From NCBI GenBank assembly GCA_947095535.1, contig OX352772.1:213319620-213383619 (forward strand): 64,000 bases of DNA, in the 5' to 3' direction. This document shows positions 43,665 to 54,839 of the stretch, one piece after another. Every line of letters starts with the position of its first letter. The stretch's first letter is position 1. The stretch comes from Poecilobothrus nobilitatus (lineage: Eukaryota > Arthropoda > Insecta > Diptera > Dolichopodidae). The translations under genes and the position numbers were made by a program. Under the pieces are notes generated by a model, which saw only the letters and a list, made by a program, of their open reading frames with translations, had not been told where the DNA came from and did no database searches.

Positions 43665-44591
43665 TTTATAATACTCCTATGCTTTTAAAGGCAAGAATGT
43701 AAGTATTTTTTATTAAAATATAAAACCTGACTTAAACAGCTGCCATAAAACAGCTTCATTGTCCTATTGTTAAAGACAAACACTAAACTTAAACCAATTA
43801 ACTATACATATTCTTAAATATTAGTCAATAAATAAAAATAGACCTAGGTGAAATTACACTTAAATCGACTTGTACGTAGTCAGAAACTCGTGTTCGTGTG
43901 TGTTCGTAGTCAGAACGTGTGTTCTCTATGATAAAAGGTTCCAAAACTACCTTAATTCTGTAACTCTAATTCCTCATTTGTTCAATTTATTAAAAAAGAT
44001 TTATCTATTTATCTATGTTTTTTAAATGTTTTTTTTTTTAAATCAAGTGCACTCAAGTTTTGCTTTTTTTACAGCAATTGTTTTACTGGCTTACTACTTA
44101 GTTCAGTGCATATTCACTTAAATAATATTTTCTGAAAACAAATTGAAATTTAGGTAGCATATTATTACTCTCCGTGTAAACTTCCTATGTTTTGTTGTTT
44201 TACAATCTTTTCAATTATTTTCTCCATGGTTTTTATTAAAATTTGAAATATTGCTCTATTTATTTATTTTAAACTTGAATTTTGTACAATATAATTTACA
44301 TTATTTTATTTCCTTTAGCTATGCATGATTTAAAACAAAAATGTTTATTTTGAATATTTTATTTATTTAATAATTATTTATGTAGTTTTTAATTTAATTC
44401 ATCTTTTTTTAACGCTCCTCAAACTATAAACAGATTGAACTCTGATCACTTAGCTGTAGTTTTTAAAATTAATTAAGCAACAATAATAAAAATGCCCACA
44501 TTCATTCTCGAGTACGAGAAAGCGAAGTGGGTAAAATTTAAAAATACACTGTCAACTAATATTAATATTAAGTCAGTTTAAAGAAGTTAGA
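43665..44591. other. No gene seen
   Basis: AT-rich DNA between two SINEs; gtgttcgtagtcagaa words repeat near 43880-43915. Nothing else recognised. Confidence 0.5.
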
Positions 44592-44784
44592 GGGGCCTCG
44601 TTGGGCTAGTGGGTAAGATCGTCTAAAACATGCTGTAAACACGGAGGGAGTGTGGGTTCGAAACCCACACACGTCGTAAAAGTTATTCCTTCTTACGACA
44701 TTTACAGGCACGCCTGAACAGGAAAAACTGTGTAATTTCCTGTCCACATTATGTGGGAGAGAGATGCCACTAAAAAAAAAAAAA
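44592..44784 (+). mobile_element. tRNA-derived SINE, well preserved
   Basis: Head ggggcctcgttgggctagtg with a perfect box B ggttcgaaacc (44657-44667), body with cttacgacatttacaggcac and gcctgaacaggaaaaactgt, and a 13-base A tail at 44772-44784. The ORF on the other strand here is not a gene. Confidence 0.85.
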
Positions 44785-44918
44785 GTAGTTTTATATCGAA
44801 ACAATAATACAAAAAGAAAATAAACTTATTCTCTATTGAATAAATCCAACAACTATAAAAACTAGTTCTATGAATAAATGCAATAAAGAAAATAATAATA
44901 ACAATACTTTTTAATTTA

Positions 44919-47327
44919 ATTGAATGAATTAGAACAAAATTTATTTAGACTCTATGAAATACTGCCGATTTCAAGATATGAAATAAAGTCGCAATTTCTC
45001 ATTTTTCATAATGAAATAATACCCAAAAATCAAAAATGAATTAAAGTCGCAAACATCATTTCATAATGAAATAAAATCGCAAAAATAGTAAATGCAATAA
45101 AGTCGCAAGAATGAAATAATATCGTAAAATTTTAAATATTTAAACGTCAAAATTACGCTTTCGGTCTTATATCTAATTTAATAATAAAACATTTATTTGA
45201 AAAACAACATGAATTATTGTAGTTAAGGTATGTAACGAATAAGGGTTATTCGCTTTTTCAGAATATGTATATTACCAAAATCAATGAAAATAGAGTCGAA
45301 TTAACTATTCTATCTTATTTGTAATAAAAATTGGCAAAAAATAAAGTCAAAAGTTGATTCGCCTTAATTATCAAAAAACATTGAAAATTTCTTAAAATTT
45401 TAAAATTTCTTAAATCTTATTTCCAAAAAAAAAAGTCCAAAAAATAAATGAAATAAAGTCGAAAAAATAAAGTTTCAAAACATTTAATTATATTTTTTAT
45501 TACATGAACAAACATTAATATTACAGTAATATTTTTTTATTTTCAACAATTTATGCCTAAAAGAGCTAAATCTCATCATAAGACTTTATAAATTTGATAT
45601 AATGTTTATATAAAAAAAAAACGGATTATTATAATTTATTATAATTTATAAAATATTTGTTAGCAAAATGAATTTGCTAACTTAGAAAGGGCAAGCGAGA
45701 TAAAAAAAAAAGCAAATAGCAATATGACAACTTCTACAGGCATAAGTTCCTGAATTGGTTGGAACTGAATGGTTCCTGAAGTTACAAGCGAACAAACAAA
45801 TCAAAAAACTTTCTTCTTTATATCAGAGAAGATATGTACATGCCTGATTCGGAATTAGGAAGGGTTTCATAGATGGTTACAAACACAAGTATGTATAGAT
45901 GGTTACAAACACAAGTACAACCCCATTTCCGGAATTTGTATATAATTCTAATTTTGCTTGATTTCGTGGCATAAGCTTAGATCACTTATTTCATCCCTTA
46001 AAGAGGAAATTATTGAAGAATGAAGATAAAACAAAAATTAGTATCTATTTAACGCACTTAAAAATCTATCTTTTGGTTATAAATATTATACAGGGTGTTC
46101 AACGCTCAGTGGTCCATAGACCGTTCAAGAGTTATGCCATTTTATATTGGTTTGAATGACAAAACGCACTTCACTACTTTGAAGCTTTGTAACTCGAAAA
46201 GGAGGCAAAATCGCCCCCCTTTAAAAAACAATTTTTTGTACACCTGAACTCCCTCTATCATCTCCTGTCCTATGGGCCACTGATCACTGGACACCTTGTA
46301 TATAGTTAAAATGTTCAAAGAGGTCTATTGATTTTTTGTAATGGCAATATTCGAAAATATGGTAGAACACTTGAATCAAAAAAAGTTTAAAAAACTGTAT
46401 TTTCATAATTTAAAATATATCTTATTTTAAATTTAGAAAAAAACACCTACGTCGAATATCCTATACTGAAACAGAGGTTTTATTTAAAAATTTTGGAAAA
46501 AAGGGAATACTTGATTTTCAGAATGAATTTTATAAATAAATAGTACATAATTAATATAAATTTCAACATGTGTTTTATTTAAGTAATAAAATAAATCAAA
46601 AAAAATTTAAAAAAACTTACTTTTTCAGCATGAACTGAAAAGTAAAAAAATAAAACATACATTTTTTCTATTTAAATGGAGTCCAAATAGAGTTCCATTG
46701 GTGAGCTGAAAGATCTTGCCAGTTTAGAGCTTAGACTGTATTCATGAAAAGAGAGTTTACAAATACATATTCCGGAAAAGGAGGCAATCCAAATTTTGCA
46801 ACCTACTATGTTTTTGTTGTTGTTTATTTAACAAAACCCAATATGTAATTCTAAATAATTAAAATTAAAACAGTTTCAATTTGTTATCAATATAATAAAA
46901 TTCCTTTAAATGTAACAATTACATTTACTTTTCATTACATTTTTGAGTTCGAAAACTAATAGTTGTTTTTAGAATGAAAAGTGCAAGTGCTTTTTTAATA
47001 AAACTCCTAATATTTAATAATAATAGTTTCGAGTCGACTTTATTTCCTTATTTTGCATTCGACCTTATTTTTGGACAATTTTTATTGGAAATATAGGGAA
47101 ATTGGAAGATAATAGGGTTAAGTCGACTTTATTTCTATGGTTTTTGGTAATAAAGTCGAATCGACTTTATTTCACCCCTCCTTCAGAATCTCCCATATAC
47201 ATAGCATTCACATTCTGGAAAAAGTTAACTCAACCTACTACAACTCTGATTTTGCAACCACGCAAACTTCGAAATTTAACAAATAGTATACAAAAAATAT
47301 TTTCAACAGATACATTTATTTTCCATA
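44919..47327. repeat. 2.4-kb noncoding element, first tandem copy
   Basis: A unit of 2409 bp directly followed by a second copy. The left part has ataaagtcg words in plus orientation (44985, 45045, 45105, 45452), the right part has cgacttta in the opposite sense (47036, 47123, 47160), with the palindrome aataaagtcgaatcgactttatt at 47150-47172. No coding frame is conserved apart from a short ORF at 47102. It contains a nested MITE at 46091-46298. It looks like a nonautonomous element with an internal symmetric layout. Confidence 0.75.
46091..46298. mobile_element. Mariner-type MITE, copy in first unit
   Basis: Terminal inverted repeats cagggtgttcaacgctcagt and its imperfect complement actgatcactggacaccttg, flanked by TA. 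208 bp, noncoding. The same insertion is in the second unit (48484-48691), so it predates the tandem duplication. Confidence 0.8.
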
Positions 47328-49699
47328 ATTGAATGAATTAGAACAAAATTTATTTAGACTGTATGAAATACTGCCGCACAAAATAATGCCGATTTCAAGA
47401 TATGAAATAAAGTCGCAATTTCTCATTTTTCATAATGAAATAATACCCAAAAATCAAAAATGAATTAAAGTCACAAACAATGCGACATCATTTCATAATG
47501 AAATAAAATCGCAAAAATAGTAAATGCAATAAAGTCGCAAGAATGAAATAATATCGTAAAATTTTAAATATTTAAACGTCAAAATTACGCTTTCGGTCTT
47601 ATATCTAATTTAATAATAAAACATTTATTTGGAAAATAACATGAATTATTGTAATTAAGGTATGTAACGAATAAGGGTTATTCGCTTTTTCAGAATATGT
47701 ATATTACCAAAAACAATGAAAATAGAGTCGAATTAACTATTCTATCTTATTTGTAATAAAAATTGGCAAAAAATAAAGTCAAAAGTTGATTCGCCTTAAT
47801 TATCAAAAAACATTGAAAATTTCTTAAAATTTTAAAATTTCTTAAATCTTATTTCCAAAAAAAAAAGTTCAAAAAATAAATGAAATAAAGTCGAAAAAAT
47901 AAAGTTTCAAAACATTTAATTATATTTTTTATTACATGAACAAACATTAATATTACAGTAATATTTTTTTATTTTCAACAATTTATGCCTAAAAGAGATA
48001 AATCTCATCATAAGGCTTTATAAATTTGATATAATGTTTATATAAAAAAAAAAACGGATTATTATAATTTATTATAATTTATAAAATATTTGTTAACAAA
48101 ATGAATTTGCTAACTTAGAAAGGGCAAGCGAGATAAAAAAAAAAGCAAATAGCAATATGACAACTTCTACAGGCATAAGTTCCTGAAGTGGTTTCTGAAG
48201 TTACAAGCGAACAAACAAATCAAAAAACTTTCTTCTTTATATCAGAGAAGATATGTACATGCCTGATTCGGAATTAGGAAGGGTTTCATAGATGGTTACA
48301 AACACAAGTACAACCCCATTTCCGGAATTTGTATATAACTCTAATTTTGCTTGATTTCGTGGCATAAGCTTAGATCACTTATTTCATCCCTTAAAGAGGA
48401 AATTATTGAAGAATGAAGATAAAACAAAAATTAGTATGTATTTAACGCACTTAAAAATCTATCTTTTGGTTATAAATATTATACAGGGTGTTCAATGCTC
48501 AGTGGTCCATAGACCGTTCAAGAGTTATGCCATTTTATATTGGTTTGAATGACAAAACGCACTTCACTACTTTGAAGCTTTGTAACTCGAAAAGGAGGCA
48601 AAATCGCCCCCCTTTAAAAAACAATTTTTTGTACACCTGAACTCCCTCTATCATCTCCTGTCCTATGGGCCACTGATCACTGGACACCTTGTATATAGTT
48701 AAAATGTTCAAAGAGGTCTATTGATTTTTTGTAATGGCAATATTCGAAAATATGGTAGAACACTTGAATCAAAAAAAGTTTAAAAAACTCTATTTTCATA
48801 ATTTAAAATATATCTTATTTTAAATTTAGAAAAAAACACCTACGTCAAATATCCTATACTGAAACAGAGGTTTTATTTAAAAATTTTGGAAAAAGGGGAA
48901 TACTTGATTTTCAGAATGAATTTTATAAATAAATAGTACATAATTAATATAAATTTCAACATGTGTTTTATTTAAGTAATAAAATAAATCAAAAAAAATT
49001 TAAAAAAACTTACTTTTTCAGCATGAACATACATTTTTTCTATTTAAATGGAGTCCAAATAGAGTTCCATTTGTGAGCTGAAAGATCTTGCCAGTTTAGA
49101 GCTTAGACTGTATTCATGAAAAGAGAGTTTACAAATACATATTCCGGAAAAGGAGGCAATCCAAATTTTGCAACCTACTATGTTTTTGTTGTTGTTTATT
49201 TAACAAAACCCAATATGTAATTCTAAATAATTAAAATTAAACCAGTTTCAATTTGTTATCAATATAATAAAATTCCTTTAAATGTAACAATTACATTTAC
49301 TTTTCATTACATTTTTGAGTTCGAAAACTAATAGTTGTTTTTAGAATGAAAAGTGCAAGTGCTTTTTTAATAAAACTCCTAATATTTAATAATAATAGTT
49401 TCGAGTCGACTTTATTTCCTTATTTTGCATTCGACCTTATTTTTGGACAATTTTTATTGGAAATATAGGGAAATTGGAAGATAGTAGGGTTAAGTCGACT
49501 TTATTTCTATGGTTTTTGGTAATAAAGTCGAATCGACTTTATTTCACCCCTCCTTCAGAATCTCCCATATACATAGCATTCACATTCTGGAAAAAGTTAA
49601 CTCAACCTACTACAACTCTGATTTTGCAACCACGCAAACTTCGAAATTTAACAAATAGTATACAAAAAATATTTTCAACAGATACATTTATTTTCCATA
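47328..49699. repeat. 2.4-kb noncoding element, second tandem copy
   Basis: Repeats 44919-47327 at high identity with small indels (for example an extra ~16 bp near 47383 and missing pieces near 48190 and 49027). It ends ttttccata at 49699, where unique sequence resumes. Confidence 0.85.
48484..48691. mobile_element. Mariner-type MITE, copy in second unit
   Basis: Same MITE and same insertion point as 46091-46298, differing by a very few bases (cagggtgttcaatgctcagt). Confidence 0.8.
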
Positions 49700-50046
49700 T
49701 TCTGCACAGTACCATACTTTGGGCACCCCAAGTAGCATTGCTTTAAGCTAATAGCACCAGTTTTAAAAAAGTGCTCTACAACTGCTCTGCAGTAATGATT
49801 TCGCAACTCTTAGCTTTATAATAGTGTTCAGTACATTTACTAGTTTTAAAAAAAATATATTGTGTTTTAAAATGATGTTTCTGATGTAAATGATGCTCAA
49901 TAAGTGTTTAAATAGTTATTATCTAAGAGCAATGTCTTCAATAAAGCTAGTGGCCTTATTGTAGCTTTAGTGTAGGAAATTTAATCAGCATAAAACTGTT
50001 AAACAGCTTTTAAAGAGAGGAATTATGAGTAAGTAAAGTGGTAGTC
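49700..50046. other. No gene seen
   Basis: Starts ttctgcacagtaccatactt; contains scattered agcttt/aagctt words but no TIR, box or ORF I can support. Confidence 0.45.
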
Positions 50047-50108
50047 TGACCTACATTTTTGATTGATGGGTTTAATGTATGTCATTTTTGGTTAGTAGGT
50101 CAAAACCT
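50047..50108 (+). repeat. Fragment related to the Polinton 1 TIR
   Basis: tgacctac..tttttgattgatgggtttaatgta...ggttagtaggtcaaaacc matches about 11690-11752 and the reverse complement of about 26545-26610 at roughly 90% identity. There is no TIR tip and no Polinton gene next to it. Confidence 0.7.
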
Positions 50109-50229
50109 TACTATCTTACTATTACTTAATTAAATTAATGCTATGTTGATTAACTCCAATAAATAATATACAGTATTTATACAATAATAAAAAAAAATTT
50201 GATAAACAAAACTATTTGCTCATCAAGTT
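50109..50229. other. Short AT-rich gap
   Basis: No feature recognised. Confidence 0.4.
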
Positions 50230-51480
50230 TACTTATAAGTTCATCATAAATTTCTTCATCATCTAATCTTTTCTCGTAACTTATTTCAATATTTAAAGTT
50301 TTGAAAATACCATATTAACCCATCATATTCGAAATGGAATTCATATTCAAAGAATTGTACCGTTTCTCTTTATCTGTTAAATTCTTTAAATAGTCTTTTT
50401 ACTGTATTCGAAATCTTGACTGTTTGGTTAATATTTTTTAGGTTTAGGTTTTAGGTTAATAGGTTTTAGGTTTATAGGTTCATTTATAGGAATTTTCCAT
50501 TCAGGGTTACAGATCCCTCGATTGTTTATGCTGGAAGTGGCTCGTGTTTCTATAACAAATCTAAGTTTTCTGGGGTATTGACTATTATATAGAGTAATTT
50601 ACAGAGGTTATTGTTTGAAAATTTGTTGACTTTCACAATTTTCATAGATATTATATACTCTTCTATTAATTGTTACGCTATCACATCCATGTTCATAACA
50701 GTTTTGTTATTATTATTGATTGTTATATAAGAATTATTAGTATTATTAGAGTAAGAATCATTTCTATGTATTCTACTTGCATTATTGTAATTGCTGTTGT
50801 TATTTTTGTTTCTTCTGTACAGATTGTTAGCATTATTGTAGTTGAAGTCATTTCTATTTATTCTACCTGTATTATTATAATTGTTATTGTTTAAATTTAA
50901 TTATTATTCCTTAAATTACTGTGGTTAAAATTACTATTGCGATTTTTATTAAGGTTATTACATGTACAAGAGGGAAAATCCATTTGTTCAACATTATTAT
51001 TGTTATTACTCCTATTATAATTACTATTCGCAATAACTGTTATTCATGTTGTTTTGGTGGTTGTAAAACCTATTTCGAAAACATAAGGAGTTTTGATGGT
51101 TCCCATTTCTGTAATTGGAAATGATACTGTTTCTAATTGAAAATGCTGTGAATCCGTATCCATTTTTAAGTAGGATTTTTATTGCATTCTCTAGATTTGA
51201 TATTCTCTGCAACATAATATACCTTTCATTATTTGGGGAAGGTTATTAATGCAAATTATAAGAGCTGTTTTAGAATTTTGAGTAGTTGTAATTACCGGAT
51301 TTCCTTCGAATTTCGTCTTGTTGTTCAACCTATGAAGAATTTATTGAATATCGTTATAAAAGTCAAAACAATTTATTCTGAAATTCAATGCTCTTAGTTC
51401 ATCGGGCAGTTGTTCAACACTTAATTTATCACCAAAATTATTATAGAGTAATATTTTTAAGTCATCAAACAAGTTTCAGT
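50230..51480 (-). pseudogene. Gypsy-type retrotransposon gag, decayed
   Basis: Minus strand. Near 51440-51330 it reads LSVEQLPDELRALNFRINCF then DFYNDIQ; near 51300-51210 NNKTKFEGNPVITT and KTALIICINNLPQIMKGILC. This order (leucine-rich helix, N-N-K-T, the N-N-L-P block) matches Ty3/gypsy insect Gag. Further on an Asn-rich zone (about 51020-50700) and the stretch KRLDDEEIYDELISKLDEQ near 50240-50300 follow. Many stops and shifts; no LTR or pol detected. Confidence 0.6.
50440..50482. repeat. Degenerate TTAGG-like run
   Basis: tttttaggtttaggttttag then gttaataggttttaggttta: six TTAGG/TAGG words at uneven spacing. Confidence 0.4.
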
Positions 51481-51528
51481 AATTTTCAATAATCGACTAG
51501 CTGAATAAATTTATATAAATTGTTTCTA

Positions 51529-52845
51529 AAGGGTGTTCAAAATTGAGGTATCATTTTGATTTTGCCGGCATTTTTTTTCTACCTGGAATTTTTGTACGAG
51601 GTTTCTTTAGGTATATTCTAAATACATTCCGGTTAGTTAATATGGAACGTTACACGAAGGAACAACGTGTTTTTGTTATTACAACATTTTTTGAAAATGG
51701 TAAAAGTTTTCAAGATGTAATTAGGAAATTTCGAACAAAATTTGGTAGAGAAAATGCTCCAACAAATCGTGTCATCAAGCTGATGGTTGATAAATTTCTA
51801 GAAACTGGATCTGTTCTTGATAACAGAGGCAACATTTATCAACGTAGTGGCCATTCAACCGAGAATGTAGCAGCTGTGAGCAGAAGTGTTGAAGAAGATC
51901 CAAAAACTTCCATTCGTCATCGTTCGCAGCAATTAAACATCAAACCATTCACATTATTCAACATTTTGCATCGTGATCTCCATTTAAAGGCTTATAAGAT
52001 CCAGCTGACGCAAGAATTAAAACCAACTGACCATGCATTATGTCGGCAATTCGTTTCTTGGGCAATCGAAAAACAAGAAGAAAATTTTTTTAACAAAAGA
52101 AGAATTTTTTTAACAAAACAATCTTCACCGACGAAGCTCATTTCCAGCTCAATGGCTACGTCAATAAACAGAAATGCCACATTTGGGGTGGAGAGAATCC
52201 AAGGGTTATCTTATAGCAACCAGTACATCCACAAAAAGTTACGGTTTGGTGTGGTTTGTGGTCAGGAGGAATCATCGGACCATATTTTTTTGAAAACGCA
52301 AATGGAAATGCGATTACGGTCAATGGAAATTGCTACAGGGAGATGATCCGAAGCTTTTTGTGGCGGGAAATTGATGATTTGGACGTAGAGAATATGTGGT
52401 TTCAACAGGACGGTGCCACTTGCCACATAGCAAGAGAAATAATGGATCTTTTGAAGGAAAAGTTCGAAGATCGTATTATTTCTCGTAGAGGAGGAGTGAT
52501 GTGGCCACCAAGATGTGCGATTTGACACCGTTGGATTTTTTTTTGTGGGGTTTTGTGAAATCGAAAGTGTACAGCAATAATCCCACAACAATTCAAGAGC
52601 TTAAAAACAACATTATCGAGCAGATTTTAACCATTGAGAACAGTTTATTGAACAACGTGATTCAGAATTTTGGTAAAAGATTGGAAGTCTGCCGAAGTAG
52701 ACGAGGGGGCCACTTGGCTGACATAATTTTTCATTATTAACCGGAACCTATTTGTAATAAATTAAAATAAAAATATAATTAATATTTAAAAAAAAAAGTC
52801 TTTTTTTATTAAAATTAAAATGATACCTCAATTTTGAACACCCTT
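51529..52845 (+). mobile_element. Mariner-type DNA transposon, copy 2
   Basis: Same family as 8504-9800. Ends aagggtgttcaaaattgagg and cctcaattttgaacaccctt, flanked by TA at 51527-51528 and 52846-52847. Diverged by point changes and indels from copy 1; insertion site in unique DNA next to the gag fragment. Confidence 0.9.
51642..52740 (+). pseudogene. Mariner-type transposase, copy 2, several lesions
   Basis: Starts MERYTKEQRVFVI. Intact to about residue 150; then a duplicated gaatttttttaacaaa piece (52080-52125) shifts the frame just before the first catalytic Asp (TDEAHFQLNG). The second Asp (WFQQDGATCHIAR) is readable near 52400, with a stop at about 52213 before it. A missing base in ccaagatgtgcg shifts the frame again before TPLDFFLWGF, which then reads on correctly to 52740 (the place where copy 1 is frameshifted). 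So the two copies carry different defects. Confidence 0.9.
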
Positions 52846-52847
52846 TA

Positions 52848-53331
52848 TTACCATAATATGTTAGCAAACTATTCAAGCATTTGATAGGGTCAATTGTTAC
52901 CTGTAGTGCTGGTTGTATATTATCTACCATGTTAACTTTTTTTGTTAATTTAGGAATAAATATTGAAAAGTAAGTTTTTAATGTTATAGTATAAAAATTA
53001 TCAAAGTTATAGTGATCACAATTTCTTCTTTTTGTTTTGTTTTTATTTTATTTTGGTATTAAATTGGCAACTTTGAAGGAAGAAGCTAAAAAATTTCAAG
53101 AGACAATATATTTCAAGTACGAATATACGTAGTAATCATAATATTATTAAAAAAAATTTTCTCAAAGAAAAAAATTTACAATAATATTAATTTTGTTGGA
53201 AAATCGAAGAAAGTTGAGGGTCGTTTAACTTAATTTTACCAGTTTACCAGAAAAAGTTAAGTAACCTAAGACAAAAAAAAAATGGGTTTTAGCAATCAAA
53301 GTTAATTGAGAAAGAAAGCAAAGTCTCACTT
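52848..53331. other. No gene seen
   Basis: AT-rich spacer between the mariner copy and the Asn-rich ORF. Confidence 0.5.
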
Positions 53332-53430
53332 GTGTTGGATATGAACAGTGAAAACAATAAAAAGTACAAAAGGAATTCTAATAATAATAACAATAATAAT
53401 AGCAATAATTATAAGAACAACAATAATAAT

Positions 53431-53467
<37 letters not shown>

Positions 53468-53709
53468 TTAATAATTATAATAATAATAATAATAATGATA
53501 ATTATAATAATAGTAATAATAGTAATAATAATAATAATGTTGATAATATTAATATTAATAATATAGAAAATAAATTGGAGATAAAAAAATTTAAACAAAA
53601 ACAGAGGAATCTAATAAAAAACATGTTAATAGCAAACAAGCAGTGTTATACTCAAATTATTAACTTTCAAAAAGAAAAAAAATATCAACAAGAAAATTTG
53701 CACGGGTGA
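53332..53709 (+). CDS. Asn-rich ORF on an AAT microsatellite
   Basis: 125 codons: MLDMNSENNKKYKRNSNN, then about 60 residues mostly Asn from (AAT)n at 53378-53565, then a Lys/Gln-rich end (KFKQKQRNLIKNMLIANK). Beyond the stop, Asn-rich sequence continues in the same style to about 53860, and a frame at 53873-54010 reads ESQFEVPIVKYANWIKGEMI and DIEKFNKNSF. It may be part of a gag-like or host gene, but most of the ORF is the microsatellite, so coding status is doubtful. Confidence 0.3.
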
Positions 53710-54839
53710 AGTTAATAATAACTGTTATAATAAATTTATTTCTGGTAAAGAATCCCAAGATATCAACAATGAAAATTATCAGATTGAAAATAATAGCAAT
53801 AATCAAAATAATAATAATATCAATAAGAAGAATAGTGTTAATAATAATAATATGAAGATTTATAAGATAATACTGAAGAGGAAAGTCAATTTGAAGTTCC
53901 AATAGTTAAATATGCTAATTGGATTAAAGGTGAAATGATAAATTTGGGAAGCAGTGATATTGAAAAGTTTAATAAAAACAGCTTTATAAATCTGTGGGAT
54001 GGGAATATATAAATCTGGTGGGAATCTTCCAAAGACACCAAGAATTTCCCTCTTGGTACTGTCAGATTCTTATTGACTTTAGTCACCCTCCCCCTTTAGC
54101 TAATATAATCGTATGAAACCCTTACCTGCGAACGTAGTATATTGGCTAGGGAGTAAGGATAAGAAAGGATAGGAAATGGATACGGAAACACTGAATTGGG
54201 AGTGGTATTGTAAGGAAACAATGAATCCGCCTATTATTATTACTATTTTGCTAACAGTGACTATAGCCGTTACAACAGTTTTTTTTTCATTTATTCATTA
54301 GTTTATTAACTCTTAACTACAATTATTTTTTATTTCAAGATATAAATGTATAAAAAAAGAACAAAAAATTAAAATTAAAGTAAAATAAAAAATAAAAATA
54401 ATAAAACAAAATTAATAAAAATTTAAGTAATTTCAAAATCAAAATTTAACATTAAGGAACTTCAAAATCAAAATTAAAGATTAAGAAAATTCAATATCAA
54501 TAATAAAAGAACGAAAGAAAGTGAAAATATTATTAAAATAAAAATAGACAAAACAAAATAAACAATATTTTATTTACATTACTTTTTAATTCATTATATT
54601 ATTTATCTTTATAGTTCATTGTGCAAAAGAAATCTTACCAAAGCTAATTTAAACAAGTAAATGTAACAGTAAGCCGATGCAACCGACTTATTAATACCCT
54701 ACACCTGAATAATTCGAATTAAATTAAAAATCCATAAATTTTTTTGGCAACTGCTTGAACTTCTTCCCCTTTCTGTCTTATCTGAACTCGAATTTCAGGA
54801 ACGTAAAAGAGGCGTCCTCTTGGGATATGCTTGACATCT
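53710..54839. other. Asn-codon-rich and AT-rich DNA, gene status unclear
   Basis: 53710-54010 might be exon-like (see the Asn-rich ORF). 54100-54230 is less AT-rich (cttacctgcgaacgtagtat). 54340-54600 is A-rich. Nothing further identified. Confidence 0.35.

Noticed and set aside
47102..47332. 76-residue ORF duplicated at 49474
   Set aside because: Part of the noncoding 2.4-kb repeat; the frame is not maintained at the end and resembles no protein.
53326..53598. Ile-rich and Asn-rich ORFs over AAT/ATT repeats
   Set aside because: Translations of a microsatellite on either strand. The Asn-rich one is kept only as a doubtful ORF.
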